Shown: positions 23,816 through 31,325 of the stretch, piece after piece | Numbering within the stretch: position 1 is the stretch's first letter | Layout of the letters: each line of letters begins with the position of its first letter | Origin: a virus | IMG/VR virus record: IMGVR_UViG_3300025940_000014 | Span: 1-39,851 of that record | DNA length: 39,851 bases | Reading direction: 5' to 3' (one strand) | Translations under genes and position numbers: made by a program | The notes under the pieces: generated by a model | The model's input: the letters and a program-made list of their open reading frames with translations, nothing else | Databases searched by the model: none | What the model was told of the DNA's origin: nothing

Positions 23816-24130
23816 TCAGGCGGCCTTGGGCTTGTCCCAGCCCTCGGGCAGGCCGATGCGCTGGTCGGCCAGGAGCACGCCCTCGGTGATGCCGAAGAAG
23901 CCCTGGAGGCCGTTCAGGGGCGGCTGCACGATGCGGCCCAGGCCGCCGCTCTCGGGCATCACCACGTCCTCCTGCACGACCCGGTCCACGAGGATCTTGT
24001 AGCGGTCGTCCTCGATGCCGACCACGCGGCCCTCGATGTAGCAGTCGCGGCGGTTCGGGAAGTCGTACGAGCGGACGCGGGTGCCCGGGGTGAAGTTGCT
24101 GTACTTGGCGGCGGTCTTGGTGGTCTTCAT
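23816..24130 (-). CDS. Hypothetical early protein
   Basis: This is a 104-residue protein starting at MKTTKTAAKYSNF; GAGAGACC precedes the ATG. The N-terminal half looks like a small beta-barrel (GTRVRSYDFP, DCYIEGRVVGIEDDRYKILVDRVV), as in SH3-like or KOW-like folds. The second half holds a glycine/hydrophobic stretch (GLGRIVQPPLNGLQGFFGI). No family recognised. Confidence 0.55.
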   Translation of the reverse strand: MKTTKTAAKYSNFTPGTRVRSYDFPNRRDCYIEGRVVGIEDDRYKILVDRVVQEDVVMPESGGLGRIVQPPLNGLQGFFGITEGVLLADQRIGLPEGWDKPKAA

Positions 24131-24158
24131 GGTGGTCTCTCGTGCGGGTGGTGATGGT

Positions 24159-24181
24159 AGCCGGGGCCGTAGCCCCGGGCT
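24159..24181 (-). terminator. GC-rich hairpin between two early genes
   Basis: AGCCGGGGCC and GCCCCGGGCT flank a short loop and pair with one mismatch. It follows the stop at 24193 by about 12 bases on the minus strand. There is no U-tract, so it may be a weak terminator, an mRNA-end stabiliser or part of a promoter. Confidence 0.4.
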
Positions 24182-24192
24182 GTCAGGGTTGA

Positions 24193-24561
24193 TCAGTAGC
24201 CGAAGCGCTCGTCTTCCAGTTCGCGGGCCTCGGTGGCGATGTCGTCGGCCTGCCCGTACTCGATGTAAGCCTCCGAGCCGTAGATCGGGCGGCCGGCGGG
24301 CCACAGGTCGAAGCCGACGGGCAGGCGGCCCAGGCGCTCGAAGCGGGCGTTCAGGCGGTCGGCCAGGGCCTGGGCGGCGGCCTCCGGGTTGCCGGCCGAC
24401 AGCACCGCAAGCTCGCGGGTGTCGCCGTGCTCGTTGTGGGCCTGGACGAAGTGCATCAGGCCGGTGATCGCGCCGCGCGGGTTGGTGTAGTCGGCGTTCT
24501 CGGGGTTGTAGCCGACGATCACGATGGTCGAGGTGGCTTGAAAGGTCCAGGCAGTGGTCAT
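24193..24561 (-). CDS. Hypothetical early protein
   Basis: This is a 122-residue protein, ATG chosen at MTTAWTFQAT, about 40 bases after the -10-like TACACT. It is a mixed alpha/beta protein with STIVIVGYNPENADY, a long helix (EAAAQALADRLNARFERL) and an acidic C-terminal helix. No family recognised; it may be a small host-takeover protein given its early position. Confidence 0.5.
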   Translation of the reverse strand: MTTAWTFQATSTIVIVGYNPENADYTNPRGAITGLMHFVQAHNEHGDTRELAVLSAGNPEAAAQALADRLNARFERLGRLPVGFDLWPAGRPIYGSEAYIEYGQADDIATEARELEDERFGY

Positions 24562-24598
24562 GGTTGCTCGCAGGGTTGTTTCGGGGACTGACAACGAG

Positions 24599-24639
24599 AG
24601 TGTAGCCTGAGGCTCCACTCTCGTGTGGGACTATTTCAC
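24599..24639 (-). promoter_or_regulatory. Early promoter-like element, copy 2
   Basis: On the minus strand this 41-base stretch begins GTGAAATAGT, contains CCACAC, and ends in AGCC....GGCTACACT. It aligns without gaps to 25430-25470 at about 34 of 41 positions. The last bases provide a -10-like TACACT about 38 bases before the ATG at 24561. It overlaps the stop codon of the 129-residue gene. Confidence 0.6.
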
Positions 24640-25025
24640 GCCTTCGTCCACTTCTTCACCGCAGCCTTGCGGGCGCGCTCGATGCGCTCGGCCAGTTCGA
24701 TCTGGACCGCGCCGAGGGCCGGGCCGCGCACGCAGATCGTGGCGCTGCCGAAGGACTCGCCGTTGCGGGCACCGATGGCGCACGCCTCGAAGTACACCAG
24801 CGGCTTGCCGGCTTCGAGGATCTCGCTGCCGCCGACCGGGGCCTCGGTCGCCAGGGTGAGCGTGTGCAGCGTGGTGCGCCAGACGCGCATGCCGACCTTG
24901 CGGCCCTTGGCGTCGACCACGCCGAAGTCGATGTCGCTGCCCTCGTCCACGGGGCTGCGCTCGTGCTTGGCGACGTAGTTGTAGACGAGGCCGGTGTACT
25001 TGCTGGTGTAGGAGGCGAATGACAT
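24636..25025 (-). CDS. Hypothetical early protein
   Basis: This is a 129-residue protein with AAGGAACCACC before ATG. It is a mostly beta-rich globular protein: SFASYTSKYTGLVYNYVAK, then DIDFGVVDAKGRKVGMRVWR, a strand TLHTLTLATE and a C-terminal basic helix (IERARKAAVKKWTKA). No family recognised. It is the second gene of the leftward early operon. Confidence 0.55.
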   Translation of the reverse strand: MSFASYTSKYTGLVYNYVAKHERSPVDEGSDIDFGVVDAKGRKVGMRVWRTTLHTLTLATEAPVGGSEILEAGKPLVYFEACAIGARNGESFGSATICVRGPALGAVQIELAERIERARKAAVKKWTKA

Positions 25026-25052
25026 GGTGGTTCCTTGGTGGTGGGTGAGCGT

Positions 25053-25403
25053 TTAAACGAGGGAGAAGGCGTCGAGGCTGTCGTCGCGCTCGGCCGGGGC
25101 GGCGCGCTTGCCGGTCTTCAGGCGGGCGTCGGAGATGTCCCAGCCGCCGATGCCGGTCTGGGTCCAGTTCTTGTTGACGAGGGCGAAGCGCAGCATGTTG
25201 TTGATCACATGGGTCTCGGTGGTCTCGAACTGCTCGGCCAGCTTGGCGATGGTCGGGGCCAGCTTGCCGTCCAGGCGCACGGTCTTCACCTTGTTGGCGG
25301 CGCGCCATGCCTTCTGGCGGGCTGCTGCGTCGGTGTGCTTGGCGGGGCGGCCCGGCTTGACGGTCGGGGCGGCGGCTGCGGTGTCGAGGAGCGAGGTGGT
25401 CAT
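25053..25403 (-). CDS. Ribbon-helix-helix-like putative regulator
   Basis: This is a 116-residue protein, first gene of the leftward block. PGRPAKH (about 17-23) resembles an AT-hook. VKTVRLDGKLAPTIAKLAEQFETTETHVINNMLRFAL (in part, 39-75) has the strand-helix-helix layout of CopG/Arc-type ribbon-helix-helix repressors, with the strand KTVRLD. It probably binds DNA as a dimer. The iterons and inverted repeat beginning 75 bases upstream are natural candidate operators. Its TAA stop lies inside a CGTTTAAACG palindrome (25050-25059). Confidence 0.6.
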   Translation of the reverse strand: MTTSLLDTAAAAPTVKPGRPAKHTDAAARQKAWRAANKVKTVRLDGKLAPTIAKLAEQFETTETHVINNMLRFALVNKNWTQTGIGGWDISDARLKTGKRAAPAERDDSLDAFSLV

Positions 25404-25429
25404 GTTCGGGTTCCAGCTACAGAGACTGT

Positions 25430-25470
25430 AGTGTAACCCTGGGCTTCACTCCTGTGTGGAACTATTTCAC
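25430..25470 (-). promoter_or_regulatory. Early promoter-like element, copy 1 (leftward)
   Basis: On the minus strand this begins GTGAAATAGTTCCACAC and ends GAAGCCCAGGGTTACACT, placing a -10-like TACACT about 27 bases before the ATG of the ribbon-helix-helix gene. It aligns over its whole length with 24599-24639. Confidence 0.6.
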
Positions 25471-25477
25471 GCGCAGC

Positions 25478-25562
25478 ACACCTCAGAACACCTCATTGGT
25501 ACACCTCATTCGCGGTGTCTGTTTTCATAGGTAGGTACACCTCAGAACACCTGTACACCTCA
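25478..25562 (+). repeat. Iteron array, ACACCTCA direct repeats
   Basis: ACACCTCA occurs directly repeated at 25478, 25488, 25501, 25537 and 25555, with a variant ACACCTGT at 25547. Spacings of 10, 13, 36, 10 and 8 bases put pairs on nearly the same helix face. Inverted copies lie at 25656-25663 and 25725-25732, with a variant TGAGGCGT at 25638-25645. Two composite units (ACACCTCAGAACACCT) are repeated exactly. Iterons of this kind mark replication origins or operators. Confidence 0.85.
25521..25545 (+). repeat. Left arm of 25-bp inverted repeat
   Basis: This arm is the reverse complement of 25655-25679 with one mismatch in 25 bases. It begins GTTTTCATAGG and ends in an iteron (ACACCTCAG). 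The arms are 109 bp apart, so they suit a looped protein-DNA complex better than a simple hairpin. Confidence 0.9.
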
Positions 25563-25654
25563 TTCACTTAAAGACTATGGTGGAAATGACGCACACCCGC
25601 GTCCGTGAAGGCGCGCGCAGGCGCACGCGAAGGAAAATGAGGCGTACGTGTGGA

Positions 25655-25679
25655 CTGAGGTGTACCTGCCTATGAAAAC
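25655..25679 (-). repeat. Right arm of 25-bp inverted repeat
   Basis: Partner of 25521-25545, with a single T-to-C type difference. It contains the inverted iteron TGAGGTGT and ends CCTATGAAAAC. It lies 73 bases before the first late gene. Confidence 0.9.
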
Positions 25680-25751
25680 GGCGCGTCTGATTGGGGTGAA
25701 CCCTTAGGTTGTGCTGGCCCGAAATGAGGTGTGCGCGTACAGTTCGCGGCC

Positions 25752-26105
25752 ATGACAGCACCTAAAACAGGCAAGGACAGGCCGCGCGGCCGGCTCACGC
25801 AGCCCACCAGCGGGCGCAAGCCTGGGTCGCTCAACAAGGTCACGGTCGAGTTCCGCGAGACCGTGCAGCGGCTGCTGGACGACAACCGCGAGAACATCGC
25901 GAAGTGGATCGCCCAGATCGCCGAGGGCGCGCCAGAGGTCAAGGTGCGCGGCAAGGTCATCCACGCGGCACGCCCGCCTGACCCGAGCGGCGCGCTGCTG
26001 CGGCTGTCGATGCTGGCCGACTACGCCGCGCCGAAGCTGTCCCGCCAGGAGCAGGTCGGCGAGGGCGGCGGGCCGCTGACGGTCGTCATCCGCAAAGAGA
26101 CATGA
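25752..26105 (+). CDS. Putative terminase small subunit
   Basis: This is a 117-residue protein starting at MTAPKTGKD; an upstream in-frame GTG at 25731 would add seven residues, and neither has a clear Shine-Dalgarno sequence. A basic Gly/Arg N-terminus (DRPRGRLTQPTSGRKPGSLNK in part) suggests DNA binding. Residues 30-95 are helical (VEFRETVQRLLDDNRENIAKWIAQIA, in part), and it ends EGGGPLTVVIRKET. Proteins of this layout commonly open the packaging operon. The role is inferred from position as the first late gene, 1.6 kb before the large subunit. Confidence 0.5.
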   Translation: MTAPKTGKDRPRGRLTQPTSGRKPGSLNKVTVEFRETVQRLLDDNRENIAKWIAQIAEGAPEVKVRGKVIHAARPPDPSGALLRLSMLADYAAPKLSRQEQVGEGGGPLTVVIRKET

Positions 26106-26500
26106 ACGAGCCGGACGCCGAGGCCGACGAGCGGGCCATGCAGACGATCCGCGAGGCGGTCGAGGCCCAGGCCACCCACCTCGATCTTCTCGATTCCGTT
26201 ACCCGTAACTGCAGGGACGCCTTCGATGACAACGCCTTCCTCGACGGTTTCGAGGCCGGCCTGAAGCCGCTGCTGCTGGACAACGTCCGGGTCTGGGGCG
26301 TGGTCGACCAAGACCTGACGCTGTTCTGCCTGGGCCCGGCCCAGGTCGCGCTGACCGGCCTGGAGCAGATCCAGGCGGCCGACCGGACGGTGCTCGGCCG
26401 CGTCAAGGGCGAGGCGCTGCGCGAGTTGGCCCTGGCCGTCATGGGCGAGGCCGTCGCACGGCACGAGCGGGAGCCGGGCGATGCACCCGCTGTACGGTGA
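26102..26500 (+). CDS. Hypothetical protein of the packaging operon
   Basis: This is a 132-residue protein with an ATGA overlap. It is acidic at the N-terminus, with a helical FDDNAFLDGFEAGLKPLLLD, a strand-rich centre (VWGVVDQDLTLFCLGPAQVAL) and a C-terminal helix (GEALRELALAVMGEAVAR). No family recognised. It overlaps the methyltransferase-like gene by 20 bases. A GTTACCCGTAAC palindrome lies at 26198-26209. Confidence 0.55.
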   Translation: MNEPDAEADERAMQTIREAVEAQATHLDLLDSVTRNCRDAFDDNAFLDGFEAGLKPLLLDNVRVWGVVDQDLTLFCLGPAQVALTGLEQIQAADRTVLGRVKGEALRELALAVMGEAVARHEREPGDAPAVR

Positions 26501-27122
26501 CGAGGCCCTGGTCGACCGGGTGACGCGCCAGCACCTCGACCAGGGGCGCACGATCTTCCAGCTATGGCTGGCCGGGCCGACCGAGCGCGAGCACTCGGTC
26601 ACCATGCTCGACATCGTGCGTCCACCGCACCGCGCACGCATCCTGTCGCTCGGCTGCGGCGTGGCGGGCATGGAGCGCTGGTGGCACACCATCCGCCCGG
26701 ACATGACGTTCACGCTGCAGAACGTGAGCAAGGCGCAGCTTGATCTCTGCCTCTGCCCAGGCCATCGGCTGCTGGGTGATGCCCAGGGCTACACGCTGCC
26801 CGTTGGCGTGCCCAAGCACGATGTGACGGTGCTGGCGTACATGCTCGGCCATGTCGACGCCCAGCGCACGCTGGAGCACGCCATCGCGGCGACGTGCGGG
26901 ACCATCCTCGTGCTCGACGTGATGGACGTGTCCGATGCGTTTAAACGCCTGCTGCACTACGACCCGCCGTCGCCCTGGACGATGACCAAGCTGGGTTTCC
27001 GGGTGCATCGCCGGCCGAAGGCGGCGTGGCACCGGGTGCCGATGGGCGACGAGGACGGCACCGACGAGCAGCGCGATGCGGTGTCGCACTCGACGCCCGT
27101 GATCTGGACCCGTCATGGGTGA
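26481..27122 (+). CDS. Class I SAM-dependent methyltransferase-like protein
   Basis: This is a 213-residue protein with a Rossmann layout. Motif I is ILSLGCGVAGMERWW (about 54-68). LQNVSKAQLDLC follows where the acidic ribose-binding motif II lies, then HDVTVLAYMLGHVD like motif IV, and GTILVLDVMDV. The motif II acidic residue is replaced (QN rather than E/D), so cofactor binding needs care. No target-recognition or DPPY/PCQ motif of DNA methyltransferases is visible, so a small-molecule, lipid or protein substrate is as likely as DNA. It sits between terminase subunit genes and contains one CGTTTAAACG at 26938-26947. Confidence 0.65.
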   Translation: MHPLYGDEALVDRVTRQHLDQGRTIFQLWLAGPTEREHSVTMLDIVRPPHRARILSLGCGVAGMERWWHTIRPDMTFTLQNVSKAQLDLCLCPGHRLLGDAQGYTLPVGVPKHDVTVLAYMLGHVDAQRTLEHAIAATCGTILVLDVMDVSDAFKRLLHYDPPSPWTMTKLGFRVHRRPKAAWHRVPMGDEDGTDEQRDAVSHSTPVIWTRHG

Positions 27123-27141
27123 ACTGACGCTGGAGGGAGCC

Positions 27142-27351
27142 ATGGCGCTGAACAAGCGGTTGACGATGGAGATCGAGGTGCTGGAGACAGCGGTCGAAGC
27201 CTGCACCCTGGCGGTCGACACCGCCGAAGGGCTGCACGAGTTGAAGCTGGCCGAGGCGGCCCTGCACTCGGCGCGCAAGGAACTGGCCGACGCCCTCGAC
27301 TTCCAGGCCAAGTACGACGACGCCCTGCGCGCGTTCTCGCGCCGTCCATGA
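27142..27351 (+). CDS. Small coiled-coil protein before the large terminase
   Basis: This is a 69-residue protein starting at the ATG with GGAGGG six bases upstream; a longer form from 27115 would overlap the methyltransferase gene but lacks a ribosome site. It is nearly all helical with heptad-like spacing (LNKRLTMEIEVLETAVEA, LKLAEAALHSARKEL). It ends in an ATGA overlap with the terminase. Size, charge and position allow a terminase-associated or small-subunit role, but no family is recognised. Confidence 0.55.
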   Translation: MALNKRLTMEIEVLETAVEACTLAVDTAEGLHELKLAEAALHSARKELADALDFQAKYDDALRAFSRRP

Positions 27352-28706
27352 CCGAGATCTCGCTGCCCAACGGGTTCACGCCCAGGCCGCCGCAGAAGGC
27401 GCTGATGCGCTACTTCGACCATGGCGGCCTGCGTGCCGCCGCGTGCTGGCCGCGCCGCTTCGGCAAGGATCTGACGATGGTCCACCAGTCGGTGAAGATG
27501 GCCTTCGAGCGCCCGGGCATGTACTTCCACATGCTGCCCAACCACAAGCAGGCCAGGAAGGTCATCTGGGACGGGTTCGACAACACCGGGCAGAAGATCA
27601 TCGACTCGGCGATGCCGGCCAAGATCCGCCAGGACACCAACAAGACCGAGATGAAGATCACCCTGCGCAACGGGGCGATCTGGCAGTTGGTCGGCTCGGA
27701 CTACTTCGACAGTTTGGTCGGCGCGAACCCCTTCGGCATCACGATGTCCGAGGCCGCGCTGAGTGACCCGAGGGCGTGGCAGATCTTCCGGCCGATCCTG
27801 GCCGGCAACGGCGGCTGGGCCGCCTTCATCAGTACACCCCGGGGCTACAACCACTTCCACGATCTGGTCAAGCTGGCGGCCAGGACGCCAAGCTGGTTCC
27901 ACTCGCACCTCGGCGTCAAGGACACCCGGCACATCCCCGAGAGCGTGCTGGCCGACGAGCGCCGCGAGATGCCCGACGAGTTGTACCGCCAGGAGTACGA
28001 GTGCGACTTCAGCGCGGCCAACGTCGGTGCCGTGTTCGGGCGCTACGTCGAGGAGGCCGAGAAGCAGGGCCGGATCGGGGCCATCGACCCGCCCGGCATC
28101 CATGACGAGGTCTGGGTCACCTCGGACATCGGCTACCGCGACAAAAGCGCCTGGGTCTGGTGGAAGCGGATGCGCGGCGGCTTCGAGATCTTCCACTACG
28201 ACGACGGCAGCGGCATGGACGCCGAGGAGTGGATCACCCGCCTGCGCAAGCAGCCGAAGGCCGACGTGCTGATCCTGCCGCACGACGCCAGGGCGAAGAC
28301 GTTCTCGTCAAAGCGCAGCGCCGTCGAGGCGTTCCTGTCCGACCGGCCCTGGCCGGGCTGCGAGGTGCGTGTAAACGCGCAGCGCAAGAAGTCCGACAGC
28401 ATCAACGCCGGCCGGGTCATGCTGCGCAACATCCGGATCAGCAGCGGCGAGACCTGCGAGCCTTTCCTGGCGGCGATGCGGGCCTACGGCTTCAAGTACG
28501 ACGAGGATTCCAAGACGTTCAGCAGCGAGCCCGAGCACGACTGGTCGAGCCACGCCGCCGATGCGTACATGGAGGGCGCTGCGGCCCTGTCGGTGATCGA
28601 GCCCCCGCCGACGCCGAAGACCATAATCGTGCCCCAGATGGACCGTGCCTTCACGCTGGAGCAGCTATACGAGAACGTCGGCCCGCGCCGGTCTGGGAGA
28701 CTCTGA
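27348..28706 (+). CDS. Terminase large subunit
   Basis: This is a 452-residue protein with both enzymatic halves. ATPase: Walker A variant WPRRFGKD (34-41), Walker B PFGITMSEA with Glu135, and coupling motif ISTPRG (161-166). Nuclease (RNase H-like): TSDIGYRDKSA (Asp260), LILPHDAR (Asp313) and HDWSSHAADAY (398-407). It translocates DNA into the prohead and cuts the concatemer. The type of end it makes (headful or defined) cannot be read from the sequence alone, although circular permutation of the assembly would fit headful packaging. Confidence 0.95.
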   Translation: MTEISLPNGFTPRPPQKALMRYFDHGGLRAAACWPRRFGKDLTMVHQSVKMAFERPGMYFHMLPNHKQARKVIWDGFDNTGQKIIDSAMPAKIRQDTNKTEMKITLRNGAIWQLVGSDYFDSLVGANPFGITMSEAALSDPRAWQIFRPILAGNGGWAAFISTPRGYNHFHDLVKLAARTPSWFHSHLGVKDTRHIPESVLADERREMPDELYRQEYECDFSAANVGAVFGRYVEEAEKQGRIGAIDPPGIHDEVWVTSDIGYRDKSAWVWWKRMRGGFEIFHYDDGSGMDAEEWITRLRKQPKADVLILPHDARAKTFSSKRSAVEAFLSDRPWPGCEVRVNAQRKKSDSINAGRVMLRNIRISSGETCEPFLAAMRAYGFKYDEDSKTFSSEPEHDWSSHAADAYMEGAAALSVIEPPPTPKTIIVPQMDRAFTLEQLYENVGPRRSGRL

Positions 28707-30740
28707 ATGGCGATTACCAGTAGCGAAACTGCGTACGGCAGCGACCCTGACCCGAGCACCACCAAGGCCGTCGGCGAGCCTGTGAAGCCCGGGGATCAAT
28801 CCAAGGTTCCCGAGGAAGTCAGGGGCAAGAGCCCGGCCGAGATGGCGCAGCGCTGGGAGAAGGAACTGACCGCCGCGAAGCGGGAACTGTCGAAGTTCCA
28901 CGGCACCGGCAAGAAGCTGGTCAGCCGCTACTTGGACGAGCGCGACGGGGCAGCGGACGACACCGCCGAGGCCAAGTTCAACCTGTTCTGGTCGAACATC
29001 GAGGTGCTCAAGGCGAGCCTCTACGCCAAGCCGCCGGATGTCGACGTCAGCAACAGCTACAAGGACAGCGAGGACGACGTCAGCCGGGTGGCCGGCAACA
29101 TCCTGCAGCGGATGCTGAACCACGACATCGAGGACGGCGACGAGTCGACCTACCCGGACATCACCAAGCAGGCCGTCGGCGACTACCTCGTGGTCGGCCT
29201 GGGGCAGGTCTGGTATCGGTACGAGGTCGAGACCAGGGAGAACGAGACCGAGGCCGTGACCGACCCACAGACCGGGGTTACATTGGCCGAGCCGATCAAG
29301 TACGAGGCCATCGTGGGCGAGGACGCGCCGGCCGACTACGTCTACTGGGAGGACTTCTGGTGGTCGCCGGCCCGGGTCTGGCAGGACGTGCGCTGGGTCG
29401 CCCGCCGGGTCTACATGAACCGCGAGGAACTGATCGCCCGCTTCGGCCCGAAGATCGGCAAGGTCATCCCGGTCACCAAGAGCAAGTCGGGCGGCGTGCA
29501 GAACGACCCGTGGGAGAAGGCCGGCGTCTTCGAGATCTGGGACAAGACCACGCAGTGCGCCTACTGGCACGTCCTCGGGTTCGACCTGATCTGCGACTAC
29601 AAGCCGGACCCTTTGAAGCTCCGGGGTTTCTTCCCGTGCCCGCCGCCGATGATCGCGAACGCGGCCACCAGCAAGTACATGCCCCGGGGCGACTACCTCC
29701 TGGCCCAGGACCAGTACCAGCAGATAGACGAGTTGACGACCCGGCTGAAGTACCTGATCCGCGCCTGCAAGGTCGTCGGCGTGTACGACAAGAACAGCAC
29801 CCCCATCGGCCGGGTCTTCACCGAGGGCCTGGAGAACCAGATGATCCCGGTCGACAACTGGGCCGCGTTCGCCGAGAAGGGCGGCCTGAAGGGCCAGATG
29901 GACTTCGTCCCCATCGAGGTGATCGCGGGCGTGATCGAGCGCCTGACGGCGCAACGCGAGGTGCTCAAGGCCAACCTCTACGAGGTGCTCGGCATCGGCG
30001 ACATCATGCGCGGCATGACCGACCCGGACGAGACCCTCGGGGCCCAGCAACTGAAGGCCCAGTTCGGCGGCAATCGGCTCCAGTTCAAGCAGCAGGCCAT
30101 CGGCGAGTGGGTCGCCCAGGGCCAGCGCATCAGGGCCCAGATCATCTGCGACAAGTTCCAGCCGCAGACGATCCTTGAGCGCAGCAACATCGAGAAGTCG
30201 CCCGATGCGCCGCTGGCCCAGCAGGCCATCGCGTTCCTGAAGGAACCGGGCAACTCGAAGTTCTACCGGATCACCATCGAGTCCGAGACCATGGCGATGG
30301 TCGACTGGGCCCAGGAGCGCGACAGTCGCAGCCAGTTCATGCAGGCGGTCGGCACCTTCGTCACCGCTGTCACGCCGCTGATCGAGTCCAAGCCCGAGTC
30401 CGGCCCCATCGTGCTGCAGATGATGAAGTGGGGCCTGGGCGGCTTCCGGATCTCCAAGGAGATCGAGACCGTGCTCGACCAAGCCATCGCGGCTGCGCAG
30501 CAGCCGGTCGCACCGCCCGAACCCAAGCCGCTCGAAGAGGCAGCGGTCCGAGAGAAGGAGGCCAATGCCGTCAAGAACAAGACCCAGGCTGTCAAGAACC
30601 TCGCCGACGCCGGCCAGAAGAGTGCTGAGTCCATGCTTCTCAGCCCTGGCGGCATCGGTCCCGGCGGCATGGCGATGCAGCCGCCGCCCAACGTAGCACC
30701 ATTGCAACCTGCGCCCATGCCGGGCGCGCCCATCCAGTAG
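28707..30740 (+). CDS. Portal protein
   Basis: This is a 677-residue protein that starts directly after the terminase stop with GGGAG upstream. It has the long alpha-helical wing and clip layout of podovirus portals: a charged N-terminus, AEAKFNLFWSNIEVLKASLYAKPP (in part) near residue 90, EDFWWSPARVWQDVRWVARRVYM (in part) and a C-terminal helical, Gln/Pro-rich barrel-like tail ending in PPPNVAPLQPAPMPG. It would form a dodecameric ring through which DNA passes. Position after terminase and large size are the main support. Confidence 0.88.
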   Translation: MAITSSETAYGSDPDPSTTKAVGEPVKPGDQSKVPEEVRGKSPAEMAQRWEKELTAAKRELSKFHGTGKKLVSRYLDERDGAADDTAEAKFNLFWSNIEVLKASLYAKPPDVDVSNSYKDSEDDVSRVAGNILQRMLNHDIEDGDESTYPDITKQAVGDYLVVGLGQVWYRYEVETRENETEAVTDPQTGVTLAEPIKYEAIVGEDAPADYVYWEDFWWSPARVWQDVRWVARRVYMNREELIARFGPKIGKVIPVTKSKSGGVQNDPWEKAGVFEIWDKTTQCAYWHVLGFDLICDYKPDPLKLRGFFPCPPPMIANAATSKYMPRGDYLLAQDQYQQIDELTTRLKYLIRACKVVGVYDKNSTPIGRVFTEGLENQMIPVDNWAAFAEKGGLKGQMDFVPIEVIAGVIERLTAQREVLKANLYEVLGIGDIMRGMTDPDETLGAQQLKAQFGGNRLQFKQQAIGEWVAQGQRIRAQIICDKFQPQTILERSNIEKSPDAPLAQQAIAFLKEPGNSKFYRITIESETMAMVDWAQERDSRSQFMQAVGTFVTAVTPLIESKPESGPIVLQMMKWGLGGFRISKEIETVLDQAIAAAQQPVAPPEPKPLEEAAVREKEANAVKNKTQAVKNLADAGQKSAESMLLSPGGIGPGGMAMQPPPNVAPLQPAPMPGAPIQ

Positions 30741-30749
30741 GAGACTTCG

Positions 30750-31325
30750 ATGACCGCAACAGCACCCAAGAAGCCCGTCGCCAAGGACGTGAACAAGCCC
30801 ACCGCCGAGGAGAAGGAAGCCCTGGCGCAGTGGCAGAAGGAGTCCGACGACTACGCCAGGAAGATGGCGGCCGAGGACCAGCCCGAGAAGGGCAAGAAGG
30901 GCGAGCGCCCCGAGGGCCAGCCGGTCGACGGCGAGCCGGACAAGTTCGCCACGGGCGGGGCGACCTTCGATGAGAAGGAGGACTGGCGCAGGGCCCACCC
31001 CGAGGGCGACCCCGCGTACCGGACGTACGGGCGGGACGACAAGGAGAATCCCCTCGGCGACGGCGCGACCCGCGACAGCCCCGAGAAGCGGCTGGAGATC
31101 GAGAAGAAGCACGCCGAGAAGCTGCCCAAGGAGATGCGCCCGAGCGAGGACGACATCAAGCGGGTGATGAACCGGCCGATGGACCGCCCGGTCGGCACGC
31201 CCCAGCACGACACCGGACGCGGCCCCGTCGATGACGAGAGCCGCTACCCGAAGGGCCCCTTCCCCGACGTCAAGGACAAGGACGACGAGGGCAAGGACGA
31301 GAAGCGGCCAGGGGCCAAGCCGTGA
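30750..31325 (+). CDS. Highly charged disordered late protein
   Basis: This is a 191-residue protein with AGGAG before ATG. It is almost free of hydrophobic residues and packed with Lys, Glu, Asp and Pro, so probably unstructured. DWRRAHPEGDPAYRTYGRDD is the most conserved-looking core. Unknown function; intrinsically disordered proteins beside portals can help scaffold or assemble heads. It ends in an ATGA-type overlap with the zinc-ribbon gene. Confidence 0.6.
   Translation: MTATAPKKPVAKDVNKPTAEEKEALAQWQKESDDYARKMAAEDQPEKGKKGERPEGQPVDGEPDKFATGGATFDEKEDWRRAHPEGDPAYRTYGRDDKENPLGDGATRDSPEKRLEIEKKHAEKLPKEMRPSEDDIKRVMNRPMDRPVGTPQHDTGRGPVDDESRYPKGPFPDVKDKDDEGKDEKRPGAKP

Larger units (their letters stand above)
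25404..25751. promoter_or_regulatory. Divergent control region, candidate origin or operator array
   Basis: This 348-bp stretch lies between the start of the leftward early block (25403) and the rightward late block (25752) and is the longest non-coding stretch in the window. It holds the early promoter-like element (25430-25470), nine ACACCTCA-type iterons and a 25-bp inverted repeat. It is visibly richer in A+T than its surroundings in parts (for example 25521-25530 and 25561-25590). No open frame here has coding character. It is the single divergent switch point of the genome, and a plausible replication origin or packaging signal. Confidence 0.75.

Noticed and set aside
25478-25562. CRISPR-like array
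   Set aside because: Repeat units are only 8 bases, spacing is irregular and spacers are absent; iterons explain the pattern better.
25564-25761. Minus-strand open frame of 65 codons in the control region
   Set aside because: It has no ribosome site, runs through the repeats and overlaps the start of the first late gene; composition is not protein-like.
28665-31208. 847-codon minus-strand open frame opposite the portal gene
   Set aside because: It is antisense to a clear portal gene, has shadow-like composition, and no ribosome site supports it.
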